This document shows, piece by piece, positions 1 through 12,600 of a stretch of 64,000 bases of DNA. The stretch's first letter is position 1. The number at the start of each line of letters is the position of its first letter. This stretch comes from Omphalotus guepiniiformis (Eukaryota; Basidiomycota; Agaricomycetes; Agaricales; Omphalotaceae), in assembly GCA_028554645.1 (NCBI GenBank), contig JAQOOI010000046.1:124001-188000 (forward strand). Direction: 5' to 3'. The notes under the pieces were generated by a model, which did not search any database, was not told where the DNA came from, and saw only the letters and a list, made by a program, of their open reading frames with translations. Made by a program: the position numbers and the translations under genes.

Positions 1-526
1 ATTGTATATAGACGTGTTCTTTTCTTTATTTAACACCAGACAGTGTCCACTGTTGTTTAGTATTCAATCTTTCTTATGATTTACCTCTTTAGATCAGTAT
101 TTTATTGGGCAGATGTGATTTTCTGCGTATTCCTTTTGCCCTACGACATATGTAGTACTCTTTCTTACGTTTTACACTTTGGATTTTATTGTATTGGACA
201 CAAATGTGATTCGGGTTCTCTGAATCACTTTTCTTTTTGTAGTATTTATCGTACTTGACAAACTATTCTTTGTTTGAAATAGTAATATAGTTTTATAAAT
301 AACTATATGATACAGATTGAGCAGTAGTCGTAGAGTGTCTACATAGAATCAAATCATCCAACCAAAAAGTAATCATATTCGTAGTTGCGCAGAAAAACCA
401 TCCGATAATCTTTGCTCTCCCGGTCGAACAAATTCAGGACAAGGAGGTTGATGTTCAGGACACCCTCCACTCCAATTATGATTCAACGCTGTCTTAGCAG
501 ACGCTACATAACCATCAAAAGATCAA
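1..526. other. AT-rich intergenic sequence
   Basis: No reading frame here looks like a real gene. The stretch is AT-rich and is probably the 3' flank of the minus-strand kinase/armadillo gene together with the flank of a gene lying outside the window. Confidence 0.5.
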
Positions 527-3500
527 TCAACACCCCAAAGCACCCAAACCAAAGAAAATATCCTCACCAGCATTCCTAGACCACAAATTCCCCGAAACAC
601 TCGTAGCAGCCAACATACAAGCCTTCCTAACCTCCAAACTCCCACTCTCCCCAACCCTCTTCAAAATCCTAACCCCACCAGCATTAATAATCTCTTTCCT
701 AATCGCACCCCCACCAACATCCCCAAGAAAACTAACAGCCAACGCCAACTCGATATGTACCCTCGGATACGGCTCATCAGCAGCAGTTCTCAGAGCCGCA
801 AGTAAAGCATCAACAACCCCCGCATCAACCAACGCTTTCCTCGTCCCACCACCCCATTCCGCACAAGAAAATCGTTGAATGGCGAATGCGAACGAAGCCA
901 GTGGTTCGACTTGCGAAGAAGGTAAAACACTAGGTAACCTTGCCAAACCCCTCGCTACACCAGCTTCAAGTAGTAGTTTCGACATATCACTACTATTAGG
1001 TCTCATCATACACCCAATAGCCCTCGCAGACCAATCAAGTACTTGTCCATCCGTTGAATAACTCAAATGATACGCCAAGAGATCAACAGCACCAGCCTTC
1101 GCTAGAGATTTCGCTAACTTTATCGATCTACCCATTCGAGCGATAGCGAAAAGACCAGAAGAAATATCTTCTGGTGAAGGTGGTTTTATATCCGTGCATG
1201 TTCGGAGATGTTTGACGATTTCGGGTATAACGCCCATATCCGCGAGTAGTTCTGCTATAGCATCTGAATGGACTAGGTTCCCTAAACACCAAGCTGCGTG
1301 TCGTGCGGCTTCTCTACCGCCGTGAAGACCTCTTTGTATGAGATCCTTTGTAAGACCTTGTTTAATTAGCCCGTTGGCGATATCGGTACTTCGACAGATA
1401 CGAGAGAGGCACCAAACGGAAAGCGTGGAAATTTCGTCTGATATGGAAGAGATGTATAGTTGGATGAGGGTAGTAGTGGTATTGGTACGATAAATCGTAT
1501 TGGCGGTGATTGAATCGAAACTAAGAGGCCCGCAGACATATATCAGTACGCGACAATCATGACACCACCAAAATTCAAAAGTCAAAAGTAAACGCACGCT
1601 AAAGCACCCAAAGCCATCAACACAAACTCAACCCCAGAATCCGCATTCGCAGCTCGAATCTTGAGTAGAAGTAATAGCGTCGGTATGACACCAGCCGTAA
1701 CAAGTTTCTGAGCCGTCTTTGACGAATCAGAAGCTAAACGATAGATAGTGTAAAGATGTTCGTTGATAGCTGAAGCCCTTCTTCCTTCATTAACCTCAGC
1801 TTGTAAAGCCCCAACCAATAGAAGGACACTCGTCACACCTAGTGTTTTGCTATGAGCAAAAAAAAAACCACGTTGAAAAGCTAAGCGGAGTACTGACCAG
1901 TGATACTACTCCTATCGTTCGTGGATTGTACATCTTCATACACACTCGCCTTACGCAAAGGAGCTAAATGTGCATGCGTATAATACCTCGATTCTTCTTC
2001 CACATCAGGTAGTTTCCCAGTACGAACCGAATACGAACGTTGACCAAATGACTGTACACTCGGAGGCGCGCTAGCTTTAACCCAATATGAAGATATATCA
2101 GTACCCAGAATCTCATAAGAGGCAAAGCAAAGTATAACCTCACCAGGTAACTGACTCGCACGAACACCAAGAGGTACCGAAAACGAATCGACATCCGGAG
2201 GAGCAGAAAACGGTTGTAGCGTAGTACTATGCTTCCCCGACTCGAAGTCTTTCCCAGGAGTGCCAGTAGGATATACCATCCCCGGACCAGGCGACGACGA
2301 CGAAGAACTCGATCCTTTACTAATACTATGACCCGAAGCGTTTGATCTCCTAGGAACAAGAGCCCTAGGTGGAGTATTGGATTCATCACTCCCAGGGGTA
2401 CGCATAGAAGAGCTTTCCTGAGGGCGTAACGCTGATAATTCACGTGCACGAATTTCTTCTATGATAGTACTTTGTCCACCTCCATGTCCATGGAATCCTC
2501 GTGATTCCGAGAAAGGAGGTGGTACATGCATCGTTGGCGTAGAAGGTGAACGATGTATCGAACCAGAGGAATGGGCTTCATAAGCTGGAGGAGGCACTGT
2601 GAATAAACTTTGATGACGTGCGAGGTTACTGCTTCTTTCCGTTTCACCTAAAGATAACATATGCATTATATCATATCAGTTGACGCCGCAGGGTACGTGA
2701 TATGTACCACAACTCACCCGGTTGATCATGATCAAGACCATGATTAACATCCCTCCCATTCCAATCCCTCACAATATCATCAAACGTCGGTCTCAGACGT
2801 GCATCCTTCTTCCAGGACTTTTCAATCAACTCCCAAATATTATCCGTCAACCCAACCCGCGTGGATAATCCCTGTTCGGGACGATCAGGACGTGTATCTT
2901 CAAGTGCAACATTTCTATACATATGTTTTTCTGCGAGGATACCCCATGGAGGAGATGATGTAAAGATCTAACAGTGATGTGACAAAGAATAAAGAACTCG
3001 GATCAAGAAAAAGAAAAGGCTAGACGATGGCGTTAATGCGTACCTCAAGAGCGCACATAGCAAACGCAAAAACATCCGAGGGTCGTGAAACAGTCTACAC
3101 AAAATACTTCATATGAATTACTCCGCAATTCGAGAAGGGGAGGGGTAAACGTACACCTTTCCAAGCTTCAGGACTAAAATATCGATGCGATTCTTCGTTT
3201 TTAGACGTTTGAACTTCTGTCATACCGGCATCTGCGATACACGCGTGGCCGTCGTCTTTAATGAGGATCTCTGAGGTTTTTAGGCTACCGTGGATCAGAC
3301 CGCGCTGATAGAGTAGAGTAGAACAAAGTAGAGTAGAGTCAGAACGCAAGAAGGGAGGGATAGATTTCGAATTGAGCCTCACGGAGTGAAGATATTGCAT
3401 TCCTATCGCAGTATCCAATACCTATGACAATGTAGAGCGATATCAGCAAGCCAGGAAAAGCGAGACACGACAACAAAACTCACGATGTTTGGTCTATCAG

Positions 3501-3865
3501 CATTAGGAGTAGTTCCAAGATAGCGCCTAACATCCATATTCTGATGAAATTCGGTAACAACATAAAGAGGATCCGCATCGTAGGGCGAGACTCCAAAAAC
3601 TCGTAGGACGTTAGGATGATCCAAGCTTTGCCAGAGACTGCCTCTTTGTTGTAAAGCCTTGACGCACGCAAAAGCGACTCGGAGTCAGTCTCCTAGAAAC
3701 ACTGAGCGAGGCAGAGCAGAAACACACCTCAAACGTCGCATCCGAAGCCAGCTTTTTCAACGCAACAACCCGATTCCCTTGAAACGTAGCTTTGAAAACA
3801 CTATCATTCTTCCCTCCAACAAGCGAATCGTCTTCATTGATATCGATTTCTTCAGGTCGTATCAT
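527..3865 (-). CDS. Pseudokinase-like kinase domain fused to armadillo-like repeats
   Basis: Multi-exon minus-strand gene. The first convincing exon begins MIRPEEIDIN (ATG at 3865); an exon further upstream is possible. It encodes an N-lobe with a glycine-loop-like VGGKNDSVFKA and a VALKK lysine. Further exons give MDHPNVLRVFGVSPY, then a catalytic loop that reads HGSLKTSEILI where active kinases have HRDLKxxN, then IADAG in place of DFG, and a C-lobe ending RPTFDDIVRDW near 2760. About 250 Ser/Pro-rich residues follow (2666-1881). Helical repeats resembling armadillo/HEAT repeats fill 1836-527 (for example ARHAAWCLGNLVHSDAI and LLAALRTAADEPYPRVHIELA). Loss of the HRD Asp and the Asn suggests a catalytically weak or dead kinase used for signalling or scaffolding. 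The domain calls are firm. Exact exon joins are not resolved. Confidence 0.72.
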
Positions 3866-4695
3866 ACCTTCAACTTGAATCAACTTGAAGTGGAATGAAA
3901 GTCGTAATCAGAGGAGAGAGATGCGTTGAGAAGATTTAAGAAAGAAGAGAGGAACCGCACCGAATCAGGAACCACACCACATATCTATAAAACTAATCAT
4001 GTTTTAGTCTGGATCCCCGGTCATGAGTGGTGTGTTTCAGAATCTAAGAACTGATATCATACATTTGAATTGCGGTATCGCCATTCCAATATCCGACCCG
4101 TAACGCCCGCGTAAGTTTCCGGAAGAAAAAAACCAGACCATTCTATATCAGCAAGTACTTTCTCAGAGATTTTTGCGAATGCGAGGGATTTCGATGCGAA
4201 GCAGTGCTGAGAGAGTCAGTCACGTTATGTAAGCGAGGATCCTCCTCACCCAATCACCACGACCGTCGACCGCGACTCCCACTTCCACTACCACTGCCAG
4301 TTACTTAGACTGTTTTGCCCCGAGTTGCCCTTTTGCGCACAGGTGAATTATCACGGATGCATTGCCCAATGCCTAGAGCAGTGACCCAGCAGTCGCACCC
4401 GCGCGCGCGTTTCCAATATGTCTCTCTTCGATCGGGTTTCGCGGGACGGAAGCTGATGATCCTATTGCTGTAATCCTTCACCGTCGACAGTGGTTGAAGT
4501 TATGTTAACCAGTGCTAGTGAGTATACTCCGTGTTTATTCATTGAAGCAGTGAGATTCACTCTTGATGAAGATGCTTGGTATATCGGAAAAGAGTCTTGG
4601 AATTCCACAAGGTATTCGCAGTAACTCAATAACGGTCGAATGCAAACATGTTTACAATCTTTCTACTACCGAACATTGCATGCGAAAAAGTAACT
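3866..4695. other. Intergenic region between kinase gene and cryptochrome gene
   Basis: This is the 5' flank of the minus-strand kinase gene and the 3' flank of the minus-strand cryptochrome gene. I see no supported coding frame. Open frames on the plus strand beyond 4650 are antisense shadows of the RGG-rich cryptochrome tail. Confidence 0.5.
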
Positions 4696-6655
4696 CTAAT
4701 CATCGCCAAACTCTTCACGGCCACGACCACGATTTCGCTGGCCACCCTTCCCTCTGCTCCCTTTACCCTTCCCTTTCCCCCGTCCACCTCCTCCACCTCC
4801 TCCTCTTCCTTTCCCATTCCCCCTCCCTCCCTGCCTCTGATACTCAATCCTAACCAACGGATCACGTACCCACTCAACCCCATTCAACCTCTCCCCAACT
4901 TCACCAGCATCACTTCCTTTCATCCTCTCAACTCTCCACCCCTGAAAAACCACATCCCTCCACTCCACCCCCCTCGGAACACCCTCAAACTCACCAACCC
5001 AACTCCTCACATACTCCCCCTCAGCATCATAATCCCACCCCTGCTTCACAGGATTAAACCTCCTTCCCTCCTTCCCATTCCTAGGATCATTCCCTACCCC
5101 AGCAACATACGCCCAATTACCCCAATTACTCGAAACATCATAATCAATCAACATATACTCATACCACTCTGCTCCGAGTCGCCAATCAATGTTTAACCAT
5201 TTCGCTAGGAATGATGCGCAGTTCTGTCGAGCGCGGTTGGAGGTGTAACCTGTGAGCGCGAGCTCTCGCATGCTAGCGTCTACGAGACCAATACCTATTT
5301 CGCCTGCGATAAATCGTTCGAATATCCTCCGCGTGTGAGGCGTAGACAGGTCCGCCCACGATGACGAGTATCGCTCGGTAGGATACTTTCGCCCTCGAAA
5401 CCCATCAATAGAGAACAAACCAGCCCCATATTTCCGCATACACAGCCGCATATAATCCCTCCACAGCAGCTCAAAACGAACTGCAGCAGTTCCTTTATTT
5501 TCCCCTTTCCCATATCCAACAGCCTTCGATACATCCACATCAACTCCCGTCTTCAGATTAGCCATAGGTAACGACTTCCCATCTTCAAACGCCACAAGAT
5601 ACTCGTTCACCTGACGAGCAGTAACACATCCCAACGCAAGATACGCGCTCAGTTTGGTTGAAAAGTCTTCTCCGAGTAACCCGTTTCGAGTATCCTTATA
5701 TGCGGACATACTACCCGAAACTAGAAGATGAACTATACGTTCATGCGCTTTGGTTTCCCCTCCGATGAATGAATGGGCAGATTTCGCATGGCGAGGATAT
5801 TGTATCGCATGTGGTAACCCCGTATCGCGTTCAAGTGGCTTCCGCATCCGGGATATCAAATCCTCGAGAGTATCAGGAATAACGAACGGAGTCGACTGCG
5901 ATGGTACATATGGTGGTAACGGAGGTAGCTTCCTCGGCCGCGAATAAGGCAAACGAATATTCTCCCGAATCGGTTCAAAAGACTTTCGAAACGAAGTAAA
6001 AACATCAGGACATTCCTCCGGCTTCCAATCGACAAAATCATCACTAGGTTCAACAAATCAGTCCTCGTATCACCAGAAACAAGAACCCATACACATACTC
6101 ATGTATCAACATCTCCTCCCCATCCCAAACCCTCCACTCAACCTCGCCCTTCCCCTCCTCCAAAACAACCCTCCTAACCTCCCTCTCCTCCTGCATCTCC
6201 TCATACCCCCAATCCCTACTCATCCAAACACCCCCCACTTTCCCCTTAAACCCCCCATCCAGCAACAATCCCCTAACGACATCCTCCATCCTCCCAACCC
6301 TCAAAACCAAATCACTCCCAACATCCTTGAGAGATTCTTTCAAGTCCCAAATACTCTCAGCGATAAACTTTACTCTGTGTGGTCCACAACGCCAGAAGTT
6401 ACCTAGGCGGGAACGGGCGGGGGGGTATGGACTCGGAGGACTCGGAGAGTTAGGAAAGGAGTTTGTACTGTGATTTGGGTTGGGTTGACCTTGGTCTTGT
6501 TGGTGTTCGAGGAACCCGGAAACTTCGATTTGGTGCGGGGGTATGATGTATATAGGGAGAATGTGAGTGTATTTGTGGTTTTGGGTTTGGAGGAAGTGGA
6601 ATATGGGATTGTCGGAGAGTCGGAGGTCGCGTCGGAGGAGGTAGATGAGGTACAT
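4696..6655 (-). CDS. Cryptochrome DASH (photolyase/cryptochrome family)
   Basis: Two exons, 6655-6099 and 6043-4696, joined through a 56-bp intron with GTATGT..CTAG borders. The product is about 634 aa. The N-terminal photolyase domain starts MYLIYLLRRDLRLSDNP. Just after the intron comes a PDVFTSFRKSFEPIREN stretch. The FAD-binding half carries the cry-DASH hallmarks FELLWRDYMRLC, MRELALTGYTSNRARQN, DYDVSSNWGNWAYVAGVGND and NPVKQGWDYDAEGEYVRSW. Family members bind FAD and usually an antenna folate and act as blue-light receptors or repair CPD lesions in single-stranded DNA. The last ~50 residues are a Gly/Arg/Lys-rich RGG-type tail ending EEFGDD, a plausible nucleic-acid-binding extension. 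The ATG at 6655 is immediately followed by the conserved RRDLRL motif. A frame from 6782 could add an N-terminal peptide only through another splice and is not needed. Confidence 0.93.
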
Positions 6656-6988
6656 TTTGTTGTTGTTGGAGATGTGATGTTGATTTCGATGTTGGATGTG
6701 TGATGAAGGGATTTGGACTGGACAGTATATATGCGCTCAGGAATTCGTTGAAGGACGTTGGATCGACGTGGACGTCATACATATTTTATTACATCACGAT
6801 CGATCGAGTAAATGCACATACATAGGGGCTTTTACATAGACATCGTACATCGTACATCGTACTGTACATACACAAAACAGAGAAAAGATACAAACTCCTG
6901 CTTCCTCCTCCTTCTCGTCCACTTCCTCCTCCTCCCACCTCACCAACCTCACCAAGGTATCCTAACCCCAAACCTCAAATTTCAAACC
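6656..6988. other. Spacer between DUF1479 gene and cryptochrome gene
   Basis: Roughly 330 bp with short tandem repetition (a TCGTACATCGTACA-type run near 6842-6868) and pyrimidine-rich tracts. No supported gene. It must contain the promoter of the minus-strand cryptochrome gene and the 3' end of the minus-strand DUF1479 gene. Confidence 0.4.
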
Positions 6989-9145
6989 TCAAGCAGCACC
7001 AACAATCCTATTAACCTTCCTAACAAACTCCGATTCCTCAGGGTATTCGACATCAAACGGTTCAAACCCATAAGCCTGAAGACCCTTCCGATTCGTCTTC
7101 TTGATATCTTCAACGCTCCCACGTCCGATGAATCGTGATTCGCCTTCGCCTCCTGGGAAGTCACTAGAAAACATAGCGTGTGTAAATGAGTCACGAGTCG
7201 CTCGAGTAGTGTGATAGGAATAGGAATAAGGAATATATGCGTAGGGTAGGTATTAGAATGATGAAGTACGGGAGTACGTACGGAGCTGGAAGTCCTTTGA
7301 TAAAGTTGATTTTTTGGTCACGGAGGTATCCCGCGCTATGGATATGGAGCGTTTATTATGGATGACGAAAATGAGGAGGTTAGCGGGGCTTACTTACTTG
7401 AATGTAGTCAGAGGTATAGCAGGGATATACATAACCGATGAATCACCCTTTCCTTTATGTTCAAACTCGACAGCATGAACAACATCACAGTGCCCTACAC
7501 AACACAACACAATCAGGGTACGTCAACGCAGGGAAAAAAAACCCCCCCAATCGCAAACCCACTCACAATAAACCTGATCCCCAGGTTCAACCCTCGGAAC
7601 ACTAGTCATAGTCCTCTCAAGCCTCAAATGCGGATGAGTCTCCTCATTCAACTCCTGTGCAGTCCCCATCCCACTCCCAGGGAACACTGAACTATCCAAA
7701 TCAAGAACATCCCAATTCTCGAATTTCAGTGACCCCGATCCCCGGACGTGAGGGTTACGGGAACGGAAAAATGGTCTGAGGATGAGATACGCGGTGGTTA
7801 ATGAAAGCATGGGTAATACACGAAGTGTTCCTTCGTTTGGACCTGTAGAAGACATTGATGTCCATCCTTGCCAGGGTCTGAATACTGAGCATTGGTTCCT
7901 GTACCCCCTCAATCGGAAAAAAACTCATTAAGCAAGTGGAACCCATTCAACTCACGGAGCATTATACATATCCTGCCTCACCCCCAACCTAACCCCCGCA
8001 TCAAACGAATCATGATCCCTCCACCTCCCACTAAGTATCTTCCCCCAACAAGCCCTAAACCCCTCATCCTCCCATCGTTCAATTGCCCCCCCATCAATAT
8101 GAGGTCCGAGGGTGAATGTCGTGTCACCTGGTTTTCGTATACGCAAGCGATCAAAGTATGATATTGGTGTTGTTAGGCTTATTTCGCTGCTTGGGCTGGT
8201 GTTGGTGGTGGTGGTGGTGGTGTTGGTGGTGTGCCATAAGGACAGGAGAGATTTTTGAGTTTGGAGGATCGAGGGGTGGGTACGGGCGAGGGTTTGGGAT
8301 TTGGTGTTGTAGAGTTCGAAGACTTGGACGTCGTGTTCGGGGAAACCTGCGTGTATGGGTAGGTAGTAAGTACGTGAGAAAAGTTCGCGGCAGGTTAGGA
8401 TTCAAATGTGATTACCTCGCACAAGATCTTTATTCAAAGCCGCGTAATCTTGAATCATTTTCTTCCAAGATAGAGCTTCCTATGAAACAACAAGTAAGTA
8501 AGTCACGGACCCACTAACTACATAGTCACGAATTCCAACGGTGTATACGTACCTCCTTAGGAACAGCACCAGTAACAACCACAACCCCAGTTTTCTTCAC
8601 CTGATCCAGCTTCTCACCCTTAAGCCCACCGGGCCCGCTCAACTCTTCATAACTAACCCGAGGAATCATCTTCGTACCCGAGTCAGCCAACACCCTGACA
8701 ATCCAAACGACTCCAAGTCGGAAAGAATCGAACCCACCTCAGACCCACGCTCAACAATCTCCTCCGTCCTCACCTCAAGTTCACCAAGAACCTCCCTCCA
8801 CGACTCCATCAACTCATCCCTCCAAAGCTCCTTCTTCAAATCTGAAAATCGATCAGGAAGGGTATGTGTGATTAATGGGTTTAAGGAAGAGAATAATGCT
8901 TGGATTGTTCCGTCGGTTTTTTGAGGTCTTGTACTCTGGCTTGTTACATGATCATCCGAGTTTACATTCGAGTTGGATGTGGGTGGTACTATCGTAGTGG
9001 ACACGGTACGTGCGCTCAAGTAAGGCTTGAGCTTGAGCAAGTCGCCGATTGTCCCGGCGGGGAACGCTACAGGATTAGCTCCGGCGGCGGCCACTCTGCG
9101 TGAGATGGTGGGGCTGGCTCGGGATACGAGCGCGAGTCTGAACAT
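6989..9145 (-). CDS. DUF1479-family protein (2OG-Fe(II) oxygenase-like), mitochondrial
   Basis: Minus-strand gene with about five short introns. The ATG at 9145 opens MFRLALVSRASPTISRRV, a basic amphipathic leader typical of mitochondrial import. The body has the DUF1479 order: IPRVSYEEL; a VVVVTGAVPKE segment; LRIRKPGDTTFTLGPHIDGG, where HID is the likely first part of the metal-binding facial triad; WRDHDSFDAGVRL; FRPWQGWTSMS; GTLRVLPML; and GDQVYCEWVCD followed after an intron by a HAVEFEHKG segment that supplies the distal His. The last exon ends VRKVNRIVGAA. Proteins of this family adopt a double-stranded beta-helix and are presumed Fe(II)/2-oxoglutarate enzymes, but the substrate is unknown. 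Family assignment is confident; activity is inferred from the fold. Confidence 0.82.
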
Positions 9146-9665
9146 GATGGTACCTAGTAGTTCTACGTAGTTAGTTAGTTAGTGTTTGGATGACTGTACA
9201 AAGGGAAAACAAAGAGCCTGAGTTCGTTCACTTTGCCAATGCCGCATACCTTATATACTTACTGCCATTCCTTTAAGTTATCGTACTATCCTGCAATTTC
9301 TCCGAAGTACATCCGAAACGGCGAACTTGAAATTATGAAAGTATGTATGCTGTAGGATGATTATCAAAACACGAATGAATTCGAATAACGACAAGGAGAG
9401 TCAGCAGGACTCTCGGAAGACCTACGTTAGTACGTTAGAGGGGCTAGAAAGTCTAGTATATGAACTAGAAATCAGTGCACGATGTCGATGTGGCGAGCCT
9501 TGCCTTCAATACCGAAGAACGTATGGATATAGAGATAGTTCCGAAGTCCGGGGTTATATGAATACAGTATCAGCCCGGGTGGGAGTGATTTGTGAATGGG
9601 AAGGTTTTCATGCAGAGCAGAGGATGTCGATGAGTTAGCAAAGAATATGATGACGCGCCTGCTTC
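9146..9665. other. Intergenic flank left of the hAT element
   Basis: Contains the promoter of the DUF1479 gene. A 93-codon open frame on the plus strand (9357-9638) has no recognisable domain, no clear introns and no conserved motif. I do not support it as a gene. Confidence 0.4.
9250..9258 (-). promoter_or_regulatory. TATA-like box of the DUF1479 gene
   Basis: On the minus strand the sequence reads TATATAAGG about 105 bp upstream of the ATG at 9145, a usual position for a fungal TATA element. Confidence 0.4.
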
Positions 9666-9673
9666 ATCAGATG
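9666..9673. repeat. Left 8-bp target-site duplication of hAT element (ATCAGATG)
   Basis: ATCAGATG immediately precedes the TAGGG terminus and is repeated exactly at 13631-13638. Eight-bp duplications are characteristic of hAT elements. Confidence 0.92.
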
Positions 9674-12600
9674 TAGGGTTTGGTGAGCAAATAATGCCCG
9701 AGTTACTAACAAGTTATTAACAAACACCCTTCCAGACATATTATTCACAGTCGTTATTAACAATTTCTCACATATCTTGTGAACAATGTGAGTAACATGT
9801 GAGAAATACATTTTCTAACATGTGAGCAATTATATGTGCGTGAAAAATAGCTAAAAATCATAATTCGGTACATCTGGCCTCTTTGGTGCAGTCTGGAAAG
9901 CCGCCGCGTGCTTAGAGCCTATAGTCTTGGTGGTCGTACCATTGAGCCCAGCTTTACCAGCAGTAGGATCACTAACTGCTAGTAGGTCCCGCAATTCCGG
10001 AGCATTAAGATTGATATCCTTGTCCATTAGGAGTTCCGTTGACTCGCAGTCATCGAAAGAAGAGTAAGAGTCAACTGCAAGGGCCCATGAACCCTCTTCG
10101 TTCGCATTGTCATCTGATTCCGAATCATCGTCTATATCAACTTCGTCACCCGCTTCTGCTTGAGAGTCTTGGCTGTGAGTGGATGCGAGCTCTTTTACCA
10201 TGTCTCGGAATTTCACAACAGGGCGGCGGCATTCTGGCAAGACTTCTCCAGCAACCTGAAAATATTATTGACATGAATATCTCGAACCATTGTGCAATAT
10301 AATAGCATTACGCACTCGAGGAGCATGAGTCTTATACCACTGACCAACTTGTATCATATTGACGAGAGTATCAACTGTCTGATTTCCACGTAGTGGTGAG
10401 TTGAACCAGGTAATGTTTGATCCAGTGCGCTCATCAGGCATGGAATTGACGAGGACTGAGAAGATCTTCACAGCAAGAGTCTGAAAACAAAATGAATGAA
10501 AAAACGAACATAAACAATCAATCTGCACTTACAGCAAGCACATCTGCATTGTCATCCAGAACCAAGCGCTCCCACCATTTGAGACTATCCACTGTGGAGC
10601 TACGGCCTGCTCTGAACGGATACTGATTTTTACCATATGCAAATAGCTGAGACCGAAAAGCTTCAACAAGGTCATCCTTGCGGCTATTATACTTGAGATA
10701 AAGAGGGAAAAGGAGTGAATCTTCTGGACTGCCTCCGAGTCCCTCATCCAAGCGATCAACTTCTGCCGCTAATACTTTCTTCAGAAATTCTTTGGCACGC
10801 TTGAATGCTGCGGGATGTACTATATCAACATACAAATCGTTCTCGTCAGAGTCTCGGACTCTTGCTGCAGGAACGGAAATTGTGAACGACATTCCTGTTG
10901 GTTTCTTGAGTATAGCTGACTGACTATAGCCTTGAGTCAGATTAGATGACAATCGGCTATGGTGAATGAGGACAACAACATACGAGGATCAAGATAGAAT
11001 GCAGTAAAGTAGATATCAGTGGGTGCTTCATCAATGAATGCCTTCCACCGTCTGTTAAAGATACGGGTCACAGATTGAATGAGAGAATCATCTAGTGAGA
11101 GTCGAGCTTTCGAGTTTATGAATAGGTCCTTCAACGATGAGCCTATTGCCAACCAGAAGACATATACGTCAGATGCATTGGCCTTTGTAGACTCAAGCGA
11201 CCACAGAGATCGAGCCAAGGGTCCAATAATGTCAATGTACTGGTGCATGACAATCTCAAACTCGTTCACCCGCTTTTTATCCAGGAAGAAGTCCCGGACC
11301 GCCTGATTCTTCTATAGTAGGTAAATGAAGATAAGTAGATGGTGAAAGACTGTGATTGTGATACTTTCCTTAATCACAATATCACCATTCTCAATCAGAC
11401 GCTGGAGTGGCCGTAAATGTGGCTCCATGGAGGATACTGATGACCAGTGCGTAGCAAATCGAGTCCGTGAAATCCCAACCACAAAATGTTCTCTTCCCGT
11501 TTCACCAAATGCATCATCTCGCAGTGTAACATTGGTGATATTGGACTTACGGATGTAAGCTACATTCTTTGAATTCTGCGAGAGCATCTAATGATTTGAC
11601 AGTGAGTGCTTGAGCTTCTGACATGATTCCAAATACATACCGATGTGAATTCTGGAATTTTGCTAATTTCACCAACAGTGTTATGAAGACCATGAATGGT
11701 ATCGCCAAGATCAAAAACTGTAGGATTATCTTCCACATAGTCCTTACGGCCCTTTCGGGTGTTTCCTGTTGAGTCTGAGCATACCCCTGCACACTTCGCT
11801 GGTCCTCCGATGGCATTCACAGTCTAATCTTCGATTAGTTCACCCATATCCAACATAGACGTGTAAGATACATTTACCTTCCCAATGAATTTTTTTACAT
11901 ATTGGGCATCATGATGTTCGCGTGAACCCTCATGTCCATCCCAGAAATATACACATCGGTCCTTCGTGATGATATGTGAAGTGTAGACAGACTGTGGCTT
12001 TCGAATACTGTTGCCGTCAAATGTGACAGTAAGATTTCGTTCATTCTTCAAAGCCTCCAAAGTACGTTTTCGGACCAGCGAAGCCTCATTAGGAATGAGA
12101 GTTTTCGTAAAAGTTTCTGCAGAAGTTGGCTTGTACGACCGGTTGGGACCATTGCGAGTACAGTATTCAATCAAATCCTTCCATTCAGGGGTGTTCAGGA
12201 TACTGGGCACAAGCCCACGCACACAAATGAGTTTCAAGATGCGGAAGTCAATTTCGTTCTGAACATCGCTCTGGCCAGCCTTCGTGAAGTCATGATCCAA
12301 TGTAGACTGCTTCTTCAGCGAAGGTGCCGAACTACTGGGAGAGACCTTCCGATTAGAGCCAGTAGCTTGAGCCGAGACATTCCCACTGCCGTCACGAACA
12401 GGTGTCAACACTTGTCCCATACCACCATTCACCTTATTCCCTAGTGCAGAATCCGCCGCTTGGTCCGTCGCCAACCGTTTCAGGTCTGAAGGCAATTTCT
12501 CGCATGACTTTGCATGGGCCAGTATACGAGAGCGGTCGGCATTACCAGCCACAATATGTGAACACGGTTCGGCGCCAACAAACTGCCTGAGCCCCATGCA

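Noticed and set aside
4648..5196. Pro/Ile-rich plus-strand frame
   Set aside because: Antisense of the conserved cryptochrome DASH C-terminus.
9357..9638. 93-codon open frame right of the DUF1479 gene
   Set aside because: No domain, no motif, no splice signals and no conserved context; length is within chance expectation.
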